Of a DNA stretch of 60,054 bases, positions 42,349-52,090 are shown in pieces. The translations under genes were made by a program, and so were the position numbers. This DNA is from CAIOHW01 sp964432565 (GTDB lineage Bacteria; Bdellovibrionota; UBA1018). The DNA lies in assembly GCA_964432565.1 (NCBI GenBank), contig CAYSOA010000014.1:1-60054 (forward strand), given 5' to 3'. Each line of letters begins with the position of its first letter. Within the stretch, counting starts at the first letter, position 1. A model generated the notes under the pieces. It made no database searches. It was not told the origin of the DNA and saw nothing but the letters and a program-made list of their open reading frames with translations.

Positions 42349-44601
42349 TCAGTGACGCGGAGGACGAGGTCCGCGATCGCCGCCACGGCCGCCACGGTCT
42401 CCACCGCGGGGTCCGCGATCGCCGCCACGGCCGCCACCCTCACCCGGCCCACGCGACTCGCGAGGAACGAAGCCTTCCGGGAGCGGCAGAAGCACCTTGC
42501 GCGACAGGCGGATCTTTCCGGCCTTGTCCACTTCGATGACCTTCACTTCGACTTCGTCGCCTTCCTTCATGTAGTCGGTGACGTTGTTGACGCGCTCGTG
42601 AGCGATTTCGCTGACGTGCAGCAGGCCGTCCTGATTCGGCATCACGCCGATGAAGGCGCCGAATTCGACGATCTTCTTCACGATGCCCTTGTAGACTGCG
42701 CCCACTTCGACTTCAGCAATGATGCCCTTGATGATGTCGATCGCGTTTTGAGCGGCTGTTCCATCGGCAGAGGCAATGTGAATCTTGCCGCTGTCTTCGA
42801 TGTCGATCTTGCAGCCGGTACGCGCCACGATGTCCTTGATGACCTTGCCACCGGAGCCAATCACTTCGCGGATCTTGTCGACCGGCACCGTGATCGTCGT
42901 GATGCGCGGAGCATGCTTGCTGAGGTCTGAACGCGGAGCCTCGATCGCCTTGGCCATCTGGCCGAGGATGTGGAGGCGGCCCTCAAAGGCCTGGGCAAGC
43001 GCGGTCTTCATGATGGACTCGTCGACCCCTTCGATCTTGATGTCCATCTGGATGCCCGTGATGCCGTCCTTCGTTCCGGCAACTTTGAAATCCATGTCGC
43101 CGAGGTGGTCCTCATCACCGAGGATGTCCGAAAGCACGGCGACGCGGTCGCCTTCCTTGATCAAGCCCATGGCGATGCCGGCAACCGGCTTCATGAAGGG
43201 AACACCGCAGTCCATGAGTGCCATGGAAGCGGAGCAGACCGAGCCCATTGAGGACGAGCCGTTTGATTCAAGCGTTTCGCACACGATGCGCACCGTGTAC
43301 GGGAAGCTGTCGTACGACGGCATCATGGCCTTGATGGAGCGCTCGGCGAGGGCTCCGTGGCCGATTTCACGGCGGCTCTGGCCACCCATGCGTCCCGTCT
43401 CACCGACCGAGTAGGGCGGAAAGTTGTAGTGGAGCATGAACTTGCGCATCGTGTTCTGGAACATCGTATCGACGATCTGCTCGTCGTCGGAGGTTCCGAG
43501 CGTGACGGTCGAAAGGACCTGCGTCTCGCCGCGAGTGAAGAGTGCCGAGCCGTGCGGACGTGGCAGAAGTCCTGCCTCGACCGTGATCGGGCGAATGGTT
43601 TTCATGTCGCGACCATCGATGCGGACCTTGTCGGTCAGGATCATTTCGCGCATCAGATTGTACTGAAGGAGTTCGAAAGCGTTCTTGACTTCGCTTTCGA
43701 GCTTTGAGGCGGCAGCGGCGTCCTTTGCCTTCACGTCGTCGGTGACGATGGCGGCGACGGTCGCCTTCTTGGCCTGGGCGACCAGGTCATAGCGAGTGCC
43801 CTTGTCCTGCGTGCGCAGGGCCGTCTGAAGCAGAGCTTTGGCGTGGGTCTCGACCTGGGCGGTGATCGTTGCCTCGATCTGGGCGGGCTTGAATTCGCGC
43901 TTCGGCTTGCCGGCCTTCTTCACGAGCTCTTCGATGGCAGCCACGACCTTCTTGATTTCGTTGTGGCCACGAATGATGGCCTCGAGGCAGTCGGCTTCCG
44001 GAACTTCGCGAGCGCCGCCTTCGACCATCATGATCGCGTTCTTGGTCCCGGCAATCATGATTTCCATGTCGGTTTCGCCTGAATCGATCTGATTCCAGGT
44101 CGGGTTCACGACGAACTGGCCGTTGATGCGACCCATGCGGCAGCCTGCCGTAGGACCATTGAACGGAATGTCCGAAATCGAGAGGGCAGCCGAAGCACCG
44201 ACAGAGGCAGCAACATCGACGTCGGCCTCAGCGTCTGCCGAAAGCACCGTGACCACCACCTGCGTGTCGCAGAGGAAGCCTTCCGGAAAAAGCGGACGAA
44301 TCGGACGGTCGATCAGGCGGGCTGAGAGCGTCGCCTCCTGGGTCGGGCGGCCTTCACGCTTGAAGAAGCTGCCGGGGATTTTCCCCGAGGCGTACCACTT
44401 TTCGGCAAATTCGACCGTGAGGGGAAAAAAGCTCTGTCCCGGCTTGGGCTCGCTGGCGGCGCAGGCGGTCACGAGTACGCGGGTGTCGCCGTAGCTGACG
44501 AGAACGGAGCCGTCGGCCTGCTTGGCCAACTTTCCGGTTTCGATGGTCAGGGTCTTCCCGCCCATTTCGCAGGAGACGCTTTGGATATTGAAATTGTGCA
44601 T
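42349..44601 (-). CDS. pnp: polyribonucleotide nucleotidyltransferase (PNPase)
   Basis: A 3-prime exoribonuclease of the RNA degradosome, 750 residues from ATG 44599-44601. Two RNase PH domains (SYGDTRVLVTA; FTRGETQVLSTVTLG with the catalytic region DILGDEDHLGDMDFKVAG), a KH domain (VIGSGGKVIKDI) and an S1 domain (VYKGIVKKIVEFGAFIGV). The C-terminal 35 residues are an RGG/RGGD-rich tail with repeated DNA beneath it, unusual for PNPase and likely RNA-binding. It follows rpsO, as in many bacteria, and has stem-loops in its leader. Confidence 0.98.
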   Translation of the reverse strand: MHNFNIQSVSCEMGGKTLTIETGKLAKQADGSVLVSYGDTRVLVTACAASEPKPGQSFFPLTVEFAEKWYASGKIPGSFFKREGRPTQEATLSARLIDRPIRPLFPEGFLCDTQVVVTVLSADAEADVDVAASVGASAALSISDIPFNGPTAGCRMGRINGQFVVNPTWNQIDSGETDMEIMIAGTKNAIMMVEGGAREVPEADCLEAIIRGHNEIKKVVAAIEELVKKAGKPKREFKPAQIEATITAQVETHAKALLQTALRTQDKGTRYDLVAQAKKATVAAIVTDDVKAKDAAAASKLESEVKNAFELLQYNLMREMILTDKVRIDGRDMKTIRPITVEAGLLPRPHGSALFTRGETQVLSTVTLGTSDDEQIVDTMFQNTMRKFMLHYNFPPYSVGETGRMGGQSRREIGHGALAERSIKAMMPSYDSFPYTVRIVCETLESNGSSSMGSVCSASMALMDCGVPFMKPVAGIAMGLIKEGDRVAVLSDILGDEDHLGDMDFKVAGTKDGITGIQMDIKIEGVDESIMKTALAQAFEGRLHILGQMAKAIEAPRSDLSKHAPRITTITVPVDKIREVIGSGGKVIKDIVARTGCKIDIEDSGKIHIASADGTAAQNAIDIIKGIIAEVEVGAVYKGIVKKIVEFGAFIGVMPNQDGLLHVSEIAHERVNNVTDYMKEGDEVEVKVIEVDKAGKIRLSRKVLLPLPEGFVPRESRGPGEGGGRGGDRGPRGGDRGGRGGDRGPRPPRH

Positions 44602-44643
44602 GATTAAACCTCGATTGCAGGAATTGCAGGGTGGGTGATGCCG

Positions 44644-44707
44644 GTCGAACACAGAACGAACTTCGACACGAGGATAAGACAGAGGAATGGAATCATTCCC
44701 CTGTCTT
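44644..44707 (-). promoter_or_regulatory. two stem-loops in the pnp leader
   Basis: GTCGAA (44644-44649) pairs with TTCGAC (44662-44667). AAGACAGAGGAATG (44676-44689) pairs with CATTCCCCTGTCTT (44694-44707), a 14-bp stem with one G-U-type mismatch and a 4-base loop. In E. coli a double-stranded pnp leader is cut by RNase III and used for autoregulation by PNPase; a similar use is inferred here. No T tract follows, so a terminator for rpsO is less likely. Confidence 0.65.
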
Positions 44708-44745
44708 CCCCAAAAAGCATCTGTTGTTTGGATGAGATCTCAAGA

Positions 44746-45027
44746 CTACTTACGGAGTCCCAGAGCCTGGATCAGCTGATTGTAGCGCTTGCTGTCTCGG
44801 TCCTTCAGGTAGTTCAACAGGCGGCGGCGCTGGCCGACCAGCTTGAGCAGGCCGCGACGGGAGTGGTGATCCTTGGGGTAGTTCCCGAAGTGCTTGTTGA
44901 GCTCGTTGATGCGGTTGGTGAGCAGGGCGACCTGAACTTCGGTCGAGCCGCTGTCAGCTGCGGACTTGCCAAATTGCTTAATGATTTCCTGATTCTTGAG
45001 CTTGGTTGCTTCAGTATGAACAGACAT
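44746..45027 (-). CDS. rpsO: 30S ribosomal protein S15
   Basis: 93 residues, slightly longer than the usual 89. Family blocks: DSGSTEVQVALLTNRI, LNKHFGNYPKDHHSRRGLL and GQRRRLLNYLK then YNQLIQALGLR. It binds 16S rRNA helix h22 early in 30S assembly. It lies directly upstream of pnp, the conserved order. Confidence 0.98.
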   Translation of the reverse strand: MSVHTEATKLKNQEIIKQFGKSAADSGSTEVQVALLTNRINELNKHFGNYPKDHHSRRGLLKLVGQRRRLLNYLKDRDSKRYNQLIQALGLRK

Positions 45028-45090
45028 TTTTCTCTTTTTTCCTTTTTTTGATGCCCTCGGGTAACACGCGGGCGTCGGGTCTGTAAAGAT

Positions 45091-46194
45091 TCAAGATTTT
45101 CGATCCACTCCGGTTTTCAGGTGCTCTCTGAGGCGTTCCCGCAGCTTTTGCAGCAGTTTCGACTCGATCTGGCGGGCGCGTTCCCTGGTTACGCCGTAGC
45201 GATCGGCGATCTCCTGAAGCGTCTTGGGCTCGTCGCTCAGGAGGCGTTCGTCCAGAATCCGGCGTTCCTTCTCGTTCAATTCCTGCCGAAATCCCGGAAG
45301 CTCGCCGGCCAGGAGTTGAAGCCACTGTTCACGCTCCACTCGCTGCTCCTGGCTTTCCGAGTGGTCGACCATGACGTCCCGAAAGGTTCGGGATGAAGCG
45401 TCATCGGAGCTCGAATCGATCGGGGCATCGATCGAGAGCTCGGCACCGCGGCTGGACAGACGCTGCTCCATTTCGACGACATCTTTCTCACGAACTTCGA
45501 GCTTTTCGGCGAGAAGGCGTGGGCCTGCAAAAAGGCCCTGAGCCTCCAGCCGCTGCTTTTCTCGCATCAAATGATAGAAGAGCTTTTTTTGAGCCTGAGT
45601 GGTCCCGATCTTCACGAGTCGAAAGTTATCGAGCAAGTATTTGAGAATGTACGATCGAATCCACCAGGTGGCATAGTAGCCGAGCTTGACGCCCTTGGCG
45701 GGGTCGAATTTCGAGACGGCCTTCATGAGCCCGATATTTCCCTCCTGGATCAGGTCGAGCAGGTTGGTGCTGATGCTTTGGTATTCGAACGCGATCTTGA
45801 CCACGAGTCGCAAGTTGGCCTGCACGAGGGCGCGAGCGGCTTCAAGATCGTTCAAACGGTGCATGCGCTCGGCAAGACTCATCTCGGTGGCAGGGTCGAG
45901 CATGGGGTAGCGGCGCACCTCCTCGAGATAACGACGCAGGGGGTCACCTCGAGCACTGGATTCGACTGCAGTGCTCCAGGTCGGAGCGCTGAGCTCCTCA
46001 ACTGGCGCGGGAAGCTGGTTTTCAGGATCTTTCTCCGCCTCAGAAGCGGCCTGTTCTGCGTCGAGATCCGGATCCCAGGCTTCATCGTCCTCAATGGGGG
46101 CCGCGGTCGCCGGCGTGGAACGTGTCGCAGCGCCGGCGTCACGCACTCGCTTTTTTGACGAGGGTTTTTCCGAGGAAACAGGTTTTCGGGCCAT
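45091..46194 (-). CDS. rpoH: RNA polymerase sigma factor, RpoH (sigma-32) type
   Basis: A 367-residue group of sigma-70 with RpoH features. Region 1.2/2.1 starts at DPLRRYLEEVRRYPML; region 2.3-2.4 contains GYYATWWIRSYILKYLLDN; QAQKKLFYHLM matches the RpoH box; region 4.2 helix-turn-helix is TLQEIADRYGVTRERARQIE. The N-terminal 90 residues are acidic and Ala/Pro-rich, an extension not found in E. coli RpoH. The start is ATG 46192-46194. It is divergent from the M16 peptidase gene. Confidence 0.9.
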   Translation of the reverse strand: MARKPVSSEKPSSKKRVRDAGAATRSTPATAAPIEDDEAWDPDLDAEQAASEAEKDPENQLPAPVEELSAPTWSTAVESSARGDPLRRYLEEVRRYPMLDPATEMSLAERMHRLNDLEAARALVQANLRLVVKIAFEYQSISTNLLDLIQEGNIGLMKAVSKFDPAKGVKLGYYATWWIRSYILKYLLDNFRLVKIGTTQAQKKLFYHLMREKQRLEAQGLFAGPRLLAEKLEVREKDVVEMEQRLSSRGAELSIDAPIDSSSDDASSRTFRDVMVDHSESQEQRVEREQWLQLLAGELPGFRQELNEKERRILDERLLSDEPKTLQEIADRYGVTRERARQIESKLLQKLRERLREHLKTGVDRKS

Positions 46195-46252
46195 TCTACT
46201 TTGGCATACCATAAGAGTCCGGGGTTTCTCAGCCCCGAGCTTGAGGAATGAG

Positions 46253-47647
46253 ATGGCCCGAGTTCAAAGAAGCACATTTCCCAATGGTCTGACTCTGGTG
46301 ACCGAGCGAGTTTCGGGCATGAGAAGCCTGTCGATGGGCATTTGGGTTCGAGTGGGTACCCGGCACGAGAGCTCGCGCGAGGCGGGGATGTCCCACTTTC
46401 TTGAGCACATGCTCTTCAAGGGAACCTCGCACCGCTCGGCACAGGACATCGCTCGAGAAGTCGATCGCGTGGGAGGGGAGTTCAACGCCTTCACCACCCG
46501 GGAATATACCTGCTTTCACCTGCTGCTTCTGGACCGGGATTTTGAGCTCGGACTCGAGATCCTGGGGGACATCCTGCTGCATTCCACGTTCGATCCCGTC
46601 GAGATGGAGCGCGAGCGAAAGGTGATTCTTCAGGAAATCGCGATGGTCGATGAGGCTCCTGAAGAACTGGCACAGGACCTCTTTCTGGAATCCGTTTATG
46701 GTCGTCATGGTCTTGGGAAGTCGATTCTGGGCTCGGAGGCCAGCATTCGGAGGTTGTCGAGGGGGGCGCTGCTGCGCTTCTTCAAGAAGCATTATCGCCC
46801 CGATCGGATCGTCCTTTCAGTGGCCGGAAATGTCTCGCACTCGGCGATCCATCGCCGGGTGGCGCGGCTGGGACGCGGAAACTGGGGCAGGCCGGGGGGC
46901 GGAAAGATTCCCTCTGTTCTGTCGGCGCCCGGTCCTGAGCTGATTCTCGCAAGAGGGCGGGCCTCCGCGTCCGGGCGATCCCGTTTTTCCAGTCTCGAAG
47001 CCGTCAAGTCGCCACTTTCGGTCGAGGCTTCGCGTCCTCCTCGTTTTCGAGTGGGAACCTGGTGGATTGTGCGCGCCACCGAACAGGCCCATATCGTCTG
47101 GGGGGTTGAAGGTCCGCGGCATGATTCGCGCGATCGTGTGGGATCCTATCTGTTGAGCACGTATCTCGGCGGCGGAATGAGCTCACTTCTTTTTCAGGAG
47201 ATTCGAGAGAAAAACGGCCTGGCGTATACGGTTTACTCCTCGCTTTCTCCATTCGTCGATTCCGGGATTTTTTCGGTTTATGCCGCCACTTCACCCACTC
47301 GGGTGGCCACTTGTATCGGGCTGATCGAAAGCTGCATGAAGACCCTGACTGTCGAGTTGATGCCTGAAGGGCGGCTCGACGAGGTCAAGGATAGCCTCAA
47401 GGGGGCGCTGCTTCTGGCAGATGATAATATGGAGGCACGCATGTCCGGTATCGGGCGCAGCGAGGTTTTCGGCGAGCGTCAGATCGATGCGGATGAGCTC
47501 TGCTCGCAGATTGACCGGGTCACCCCGGAGGACATTCGTCGAATCGCCAGGAAACTGATGCTCGGGGGGAGGAGCGTCCTCGTTCTGGGGCCTCGTCCGA
47601 AGCCCGCTGTGCAACGAAAGCTTCAGCCGGTCCTTCTGAAACGTTAG
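46253..47647 (+). CDS. M16-family zinc metallopeptidase
   Basis: A 464-residue insulinase/processing-peptidase-like enzyme. The zinc motif is HFLEHMLFKGTSHRSAQDI (HxxEH) with the distal Glu in LQEIAMVDE. The second half has the inactive M16C domain (GGGMSSLLFQEIREKNGLAY). It is longer than typical 410-430-residue members by a poorly conserved segment in the middle (about 215-260). The start ATG 46253 follows GAGG. Cytoplasmic location is expected. Substrate unknown. Confidence 0.93.
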   Translation: MARVQRSTFPNGLTLVTERVSGMRSLSMGIWVRVGTRHESSREAGMSHFLEHMLFKGTSHRSAQDIAREVDRVGGEFNAFTTREYTCFHLLLLDRDFELGLEILGDILLHSTFDPVEMERERKVILQEIAMVDEAPEELAQDLFLESVYGRHGLGKSILGSEASIRRLSRGALLRFFKKHYRPDRIVLSVAGNVSHSAIHRRVARLGRGNWGRPGGGKIPSVLSAPGPELILARGRASASGRSRFSSLEAVKSPLSVEASRPPRFRVGTWWIVRATEQAHIVWGVEGPRHDSRDRVGSYLLSTYLGGGMSSLLFQEIREKNGLAYTVYSSLSPFVDSGIFSVYAATSPTRVATCIGLIESCMKTLTVELMPEGRLDEVKDSLKGALLLADDNMEARMSGIGRSEVFGERQIDADELCSQIDRVTPEDIRRIARKLMLGGRSVLVLGPRPKPAVQRKLQPVLLKR

Positions 47648-47668
47648 GTCTCAGAAACCAGTCGTTTC

Positions 47669-48412
47669 CTAGTCCTCGCTGTTCTGTCGGCGCTTCCAGA
47701 TGATGAAGCCCACGAGACCTGCTCCGACCAGCAGCAGCTCCCACGGGAGATCTTCCGATGACTTCTGACGCGAGCGTTCGCTGTCTCCCGTTTCGATTCG
47801 CGGCTGGGAGGGGAACACCGAGCTCTCCTCAATTCGCGCAGGAATGTTGGTGTTGGCGAAGATTCCGCCCGAGTTCGCATTGATGCCGCCCGGTTTTCGA
47901 AAGACCTTCATGGTGTTCACCATGTTCTCGATGTCGGGCAGGTACTGATTGTACTTGTCCTTGCTGACCGAAAAGGTGGCCAGCACGCCGATGTCCTGTT
48001 TTACCGTGGCCATGTAGCGGGTGTAGAAGCCCGGAAGCTCGGACTCGAGGTGCAGCGAGTCGACCCAGGGGTGACCAGCCAGTGCGATGTTCTTGGCGTA
48101 CTTTGGCTCGCTCTTGACGGTTCGGCCCTGAACGCTCTTATAGATCTTGGCGGATTTCAGGTGATTCAGATACTGGTCGAGGCTGTCCTGATCCCCTTTG
48201 AGCTTGGCGGCCAGAACGATGATGGCATCGCGCTTTCGGGTTTCATCGGTACTCTGGCAAACCCACTCGGCGCCCTCGAGATTGCATTGCCAGCGGGGTG
48301 GCAGTTCAAACTCGATGAACTGGTTGGCGAATCGTGAGGCTTGTGCGGGGAGCGACCAGGCGAGCACGGAGAGCAGGATAAAAAGAAACGGATTTCTGGT
48401 TTTCATGATCAT
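47669..48412 (-). CDS. exported, C-terminally anchored protein of unknown function
   Basis: A 247-residue protein with a signal peptide (about 1-25) and a C-terminal membrane helix (LLLVGAGLVGFIIWKRR). The middle region is soluble, with ELPPRWQCNLEGAEWVCQST bearing two Cys. The start ATG overlaps the stop of the upstream barrel gene (ATGA), so the two are likely partners in the envelope. No family is recognised. It is convergent with the M16 gene, 21 bp apart. Confidence 0.7.
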   Translation of the reverse strand: MIMKTRNPFLFILLSVLAWSLPAQASRFANQFIEFELPPRWQCNLEGAEWVCQSTDETRKRDAIIVLAAKLKGDQDSLDQYLNHLKSAKIYKSVQGRTVKSEPKYAKNIALAGHPWVDSLHLESELPGFYTRYMATVKQDIGVLATFSVSKDKYNQYLPDIENMVNTMKVFRKPGGINANSGGIFANTNIPARIEESSVFPSQPRIETGDSERSRQKSSEDLPWELLLVGAGLVGFIIWKRRQNSED

Positions 48413-49656
48413 GGGTTGATCGGCTTCCGAGCGAGGAAGCCCTCCTTGATTGCGGTTTCCTGATAGGTTTCCAGCAGGTTGATCTGGGCCTGGTTCCATT
48501 CGAGATGGACGACCTGGCCCCGAGCCACCAGTTCCCTGGGGGATCCTTCCGGGGTGAGGCTGAAGATGTCGATCAGATCTCCCATCGCCAGACCGTTCTC
48601 GCTTCCCTGGTCGATGAGCAGCGTTCGGGTGCTGACCACAGCCTTCACGGTGGCGCCCGAAGCGTATTCCAGCACTTCCTGCTTCCGGTTGCCTCTCTGG
48701 CGGCGCCGAGTCTCGAGTTTTCGAGCGGATCCACCGAGCGGCATCTCAAAGCCCGCTGAAACCAGGGTGCCCTCGGCCACGGCCTGCCCCCAGATCGGAG
48801 TGCGGTACCGCAGGTTCAATGACGATCCCTCCGGAAACTGGTAGCCGATCGATCCCGAAGCGGTGGCGAGAGAGGGGTTGACCGCATTGACCAGAAAACT
48901 GCCTGCCGAGTACGTCGTCGGTTCGCTCGCCGAGATCGCCGTTGCGCCGCGAGGGTCGGTTTTGAGGGATTGAAAGCCGGCTGCCGCCACCGCGAATTTG
49001 AACCCTCGACCCGCTCCTGGGGTAGCCGAGACCTCGGCGCTCCAGGGAACTGCACTCGAGAATTGCGCCGACCTGAGCGTGTAGCCCGCGCCGACCGTTC
49101 CCTGGAGTTGTAGCGACCCCAGGCTGCCAAGCCCCGCCGAGGCGAAGCCACCGACGGTGATATCCGTGGAACCGTCGCCCAGAAAGGGAAGCCCCTGGGC
49201 CTGATCATTGACGTTGCTGTACACGGGAAGGTCGGCCTGCACCTGGGCGTCGAGAGCGACAACCCCCTCCAGCAGCCTCAGGCTCAGTCCGAGAGTCTGA
49301 TCCGAAAAGCCAAACCGATTGGCGTTGAGCGTGGTCGAGCGCAGGTCGTTCCAAAGCCAGTTCACGCGTCCGTAGAAGGTGAGCCTTGAGTGGGCTCCCC
49401 ATTCCGCCATCAGGGAAGCCGCCGTTCGCCGGTAGGACTCGAGTCCGTCGATCTGCACCAGGGTTCCGCCGCCGTCGCGATTCTGCGAGGTGGAAAAAGT
49501 ACTGACGCTTCCGGTGAGCCGCCATTCGCCAAGGTTGGCACGGTGCAGCGTCCAGTCGTTGAGCTGAAAATCTGCCAGCGCTGGGGTGACGGCCACCAGC
49601 TGCCCGACTGCGGGCAGTAGAAGTGTCGTTAGCCTGGAATGACGGAAGATCCCCAT
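48409..49656 (-). CDS. exported barrel-like protein with FlgT-like C-terminal domain
   Basis: A 415-residue protein with a signal peptide (about 1-28, ending VTPALA). A Gly/Ser/aromatic barrel-like region (about 30-310) is followed by a small basic linker (ETRRRQRGNRKQ) and a C-terminal SH3-like domain (VSTRTLLIDQGSENGLAMGD then GRGQVVHLEWNQ-type residues) resembling the C-terminus of FlgT and related proteins. It is divergent from maeB and coupled to the anchored protein downstream. Function unknown. Confidence 0.72.
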   Translation of the reverse strand: MGIFRHSRLTTLLLPAVGQLVAVTPALADFQLNDWTLHRANLGEWRLTGSVSTFSTSQNRDGGGTLVQIDGLESYRRTAASLMAEWGAHSRLTFYGRVNWLWNDLRSTTLNANRFGFSDQTLGLSLRLLEGVVALDAQVQADLPVYSNVNDQAQGLPFLGDGSTDITVGGFASAGLGSLGSLQLQGTVGAGYTLRSAQFSSAVPWSAEVSATPGAGRGFKFAVAAAGFQSLKTDPRGATAISASEPTTYSAGSFLVNAVNPSLATASGSIGYQFPEGSSLNLRYRTPIWGQAVAEGTLVSAGFEMPLGGSARKLETRRRQRGNRKQEVLEYASGATVKAVVSTRTLLIDQGSENGLAMGDLIDIFSLTPEGSPRELVARGQVVHLEWNQAQINLLETYQETAIKEGFLARKPINP

Positions 49657-49759
49657 TCTCTTTAGCTTGCCATGGCTGGATCGGACTTCCAGCGTTTTTT
49701 GTGGTTGGCCCCTTTCAGAGGCGGGTGTAAGTTTCGAGCCCTAAAAGGAAATTCAGAAA

Positions 49760-52057
49760 ATGTCGCTCTACGATCAGGCATTGGAATACCACTCCCGCGG
49801 CCGCAAGGGAAAAATCGAGGTGGTGCCTACCAAGTCGGTGGCCACCCAGGCGGATCTATCGCTCGCCTATTCACCAGGGGTGGCAGAGCCCTGTCGCATG
49901 ATCGCCGAGAAGGAAGAGCTGATTTACGAGTATACGGCCAAGGGCAATCTGGTTGCCGTCGTCTCCAACGGAACCGCCGTGCTCGGTTTGGGAGATATTG
50001 GGGCAGCCGCATCGAAGCCGGTGATGGAAGGCAAGGGCGTTCTTTTCAAGAAGTTCGCAGACATCGATGTGTTCGATATCGAACTCAACGCCAAGAACCC
50101 TGATGACGTGATTCGCGCCTGCGAGATGCTCGAGCCCACCTTCGGTGGCATCAACCTCGAGGACATCAAGGCTCCCGAGTGCTTCTACATCGAAGAAGAG
50201 CTGAAAAAGCGCCTCAAGATTCCGGTTTTTCACGATGATCAGCACGGTACGGCCGTGATCAGTGGTGCGGCATTCCTGAACGCCCTCGATATCGTGGGCA
50301 AGGAGATCAGCAAGGTACGCGTGGTGTTCTGTGGTGGAGGGGCCGCTGCGATCGCTTGCGCAAATCTGTATCTGAGCCTCGGAGTCAGGCGCGAGAACGT
50401 GATCATGTGCGACTCGAAGGGCGTCATCTACAAAGGGCGCAAAGAGGGCATGAACCCTTACAAAGAGCGTTTCGCGGTTGAGACGAGCAAACGCACCATT
50501 GCAGAGGCAATGGAAGGGGCGGATGCTTTTGTCGGCGTCTCTGTAAAGGACGGCATCTCGGTTGAGGACGTGCGGCGAATGGCCAAGGATCCCATCGTAT
50601 TTGCGATGGCCAACCCCGACCCCGAGGTCCTGCCCGAAGAGGTTCTCGAGGTTCGTCCGGATGCCATCATGGCAACGGGGCGTTCGGATTATCCGAACCA
50701 GGTCAATAACGTGCTGGGTTTTCCGTTCATCTTTCGCGGGGCGCTCGACACGCTTTCGACGGCCATCAACGAAGAGATGAAGATGGCGGCCGTTCGGGCT
50801 CTCGCCCAGCTGGCCCGCGAGGACGTTCCTGAAAGCGTTTCGCGAGCCTATGGGGGGCAGAAGTTTCGCTTCGGTCGTGACTATCTGATTCCGAAGCCCT
50901 TTGATCGCCGCGCTCTACTTTGGGTGGCTTCGGCCGTGGCCGGTGCCGCGATGGAGACCGGGGTTGCCCGCAAGAAGATTGATCTGGTGCAGTATCGTGA
51001 GCACCTCGAGACGATGCTGGGCGCATCCTATACGCTCATGCGTGGTATCAAGAAGCGCGTCCAGAGTGAGGGGAAGGCAGCGAGAATTGTGCTCCCCGAA
51101 GGGGAGCATGAGAAGATCATTCGAGCCGCTGCGCAGATGCGGGACGAAGGAATCTGCGATCCCATTCTTCTCGGAAATGAAGAGATCATTGGGGCCAGTA
51201 TTCGTGAGCTTGGTCTCGAAGAGGAGCTGGCTGGCGTCACGATCATTCGCCCGTCGTCCTCGCCCCTGCGCGAGGAGTATGCACGACTCTTTTTTGAGAA
51301 GCGTCAGCGCAAGGGAATCACCCAGGTGCTGGCATTGACCTATATGAAGCAGCCCAACTATTACGGCGCCATGATGGTCGAACTGGGGCACGCCGACGGC
51401 ATGGTCAGCGGTATCAGCCAGAGCTATCCGCAGACGATCAAGCCGGCAATTCAAGTGATCGGGGCGAAGCCTGGGTCCCGTCTTGCGGGCATCTACATGA
51501 TGGTGCTCAAGAAGCGGGTGCTCTTTTTCGCCGATACCACCGTGAACATCGAGCCCACGGCCGAAGAACTCGCTGACATCGCGATTCAAACGGCTCACTT
51601 GGCCGAGAAGTTCATGCTCGTGGCTCCACGGGTGGCGATGGTGTCGTTCTCGAACTTCGGCTCAAATCCCCATCCGTTTGCATCGAAGGTTCAGCGTGCC
51701 GTTGAGATCATCAAGTACCGTGCGCCCGAACTCGTGGTCGATGGAGAGATGCAGGTCGATACGGCCCTTCTGCCCGAGATTTCGAAAAACAGTTTTCCTT
51801 TCAACCAGGTTCCCGGCAATGCCAACGTCCTGATCTTCCCCGATCTGCAGTCCGGTAATATCGCCTACAAGCTGATGCAGCGCCTGGCCGATGCCGAATC
51901 GGTGGGGCCGATTCTGGTGGGAATGAACAAGCCGGTCTTTGTTCTGCAGCACAATAGCGACGTCGGCGATGCGGTCAACATGGCGGCGATTGCGGCGATG
52001 GAAATTCACCAGCGCAAAGCTGCGGCGGCCGCGAAGTCCTCTGAAGCGTCGGTTTAA
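49760..52057 (+). CDS. maeB: NADP-dependent malic enzyme with phosphotransacetylase-like C-terminus
   Basis: A 765-residue MaeB-type enzyme that decarboxylates malate to pyruvate. The N-terminal malic domain (about 1-160) has SLAYSPGVAEPCRMI and NLVAVVSNGTAVLGLGDIG; the NAD(P)-binding domain (about 160-425) has FHDDQHGTAVISGAAFLNAL and VVFCGGGAAAIACANLY; residues 430-765 form a phosphotransacetylase-like domain used for regulation. Length is normal. The ATG follows AGGAAA. Confidence 0.97.
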   Translation: MSLYDQALEYHSRGRKGKIEVVPTKSVATQADLSLAYSPGVAEPCRMIAEKEELIYEYTAKGNLVAVVSNGTAVLGLGDIGAAASKPVMEGKGVLFKKFADIDVFDIELNAKNPDDVIRACEMLEPTFGGINLEDIKAPECFYIEEELKKRLKIPVFHDDQHGTAVISGAAFLNALDIVGKEISKVRVVFCGGGAAAIACANLYLSLGVRRENVIMCDSKGVIYKGRKEGMNPYKERFAVETSKRTIAEAMEGADAFVGVSVKDGISVEDVRRMAKDPIVFAMANPDPEVLPEEVLEVRPDAIMATGRSDYPNQVNNVLGFPFIFRGALDTLSTAINEEMKMAAVRALAQLAREDVPESVSRAYGGQKFRFGRDYLIPKPFDRRALLWVASAVAGAAMETGVARKKIDLVQYREHLETMLGASYTLMRGIKKRVQSEGKAARIVLPEGEHEKIIRAAAQMRDEGICDPILLGNEEIIGASIRELGLEEELAGVTIIRPSSSPLREEYARLFFEKRQRKGITQVLALTYMKQPNYYGAMMVELGHADGMVSGISQSYPQTIKPAIQVIGAKPGSRLAGIYMMVLKKRVLFFADTTVNIEPTAEELADIAIQTAHLAEKFMLVAPRVAMVSFSNFGSNPHPFASKVQRAVEIIKYRAPELVVDGEMQVDTALLPEISKNSFPFNQVPGNANVLIFPDLQSGNIAYKLMQRLADAESVGPILVGMNKPVFVLQHNSDVGDAVNMAAIAAMEIHQRKAAAAAKSSEASV

Positions 52058-52090
52058 GAAGTTCAATCATCACGATCCAAGGAGAGTTTC

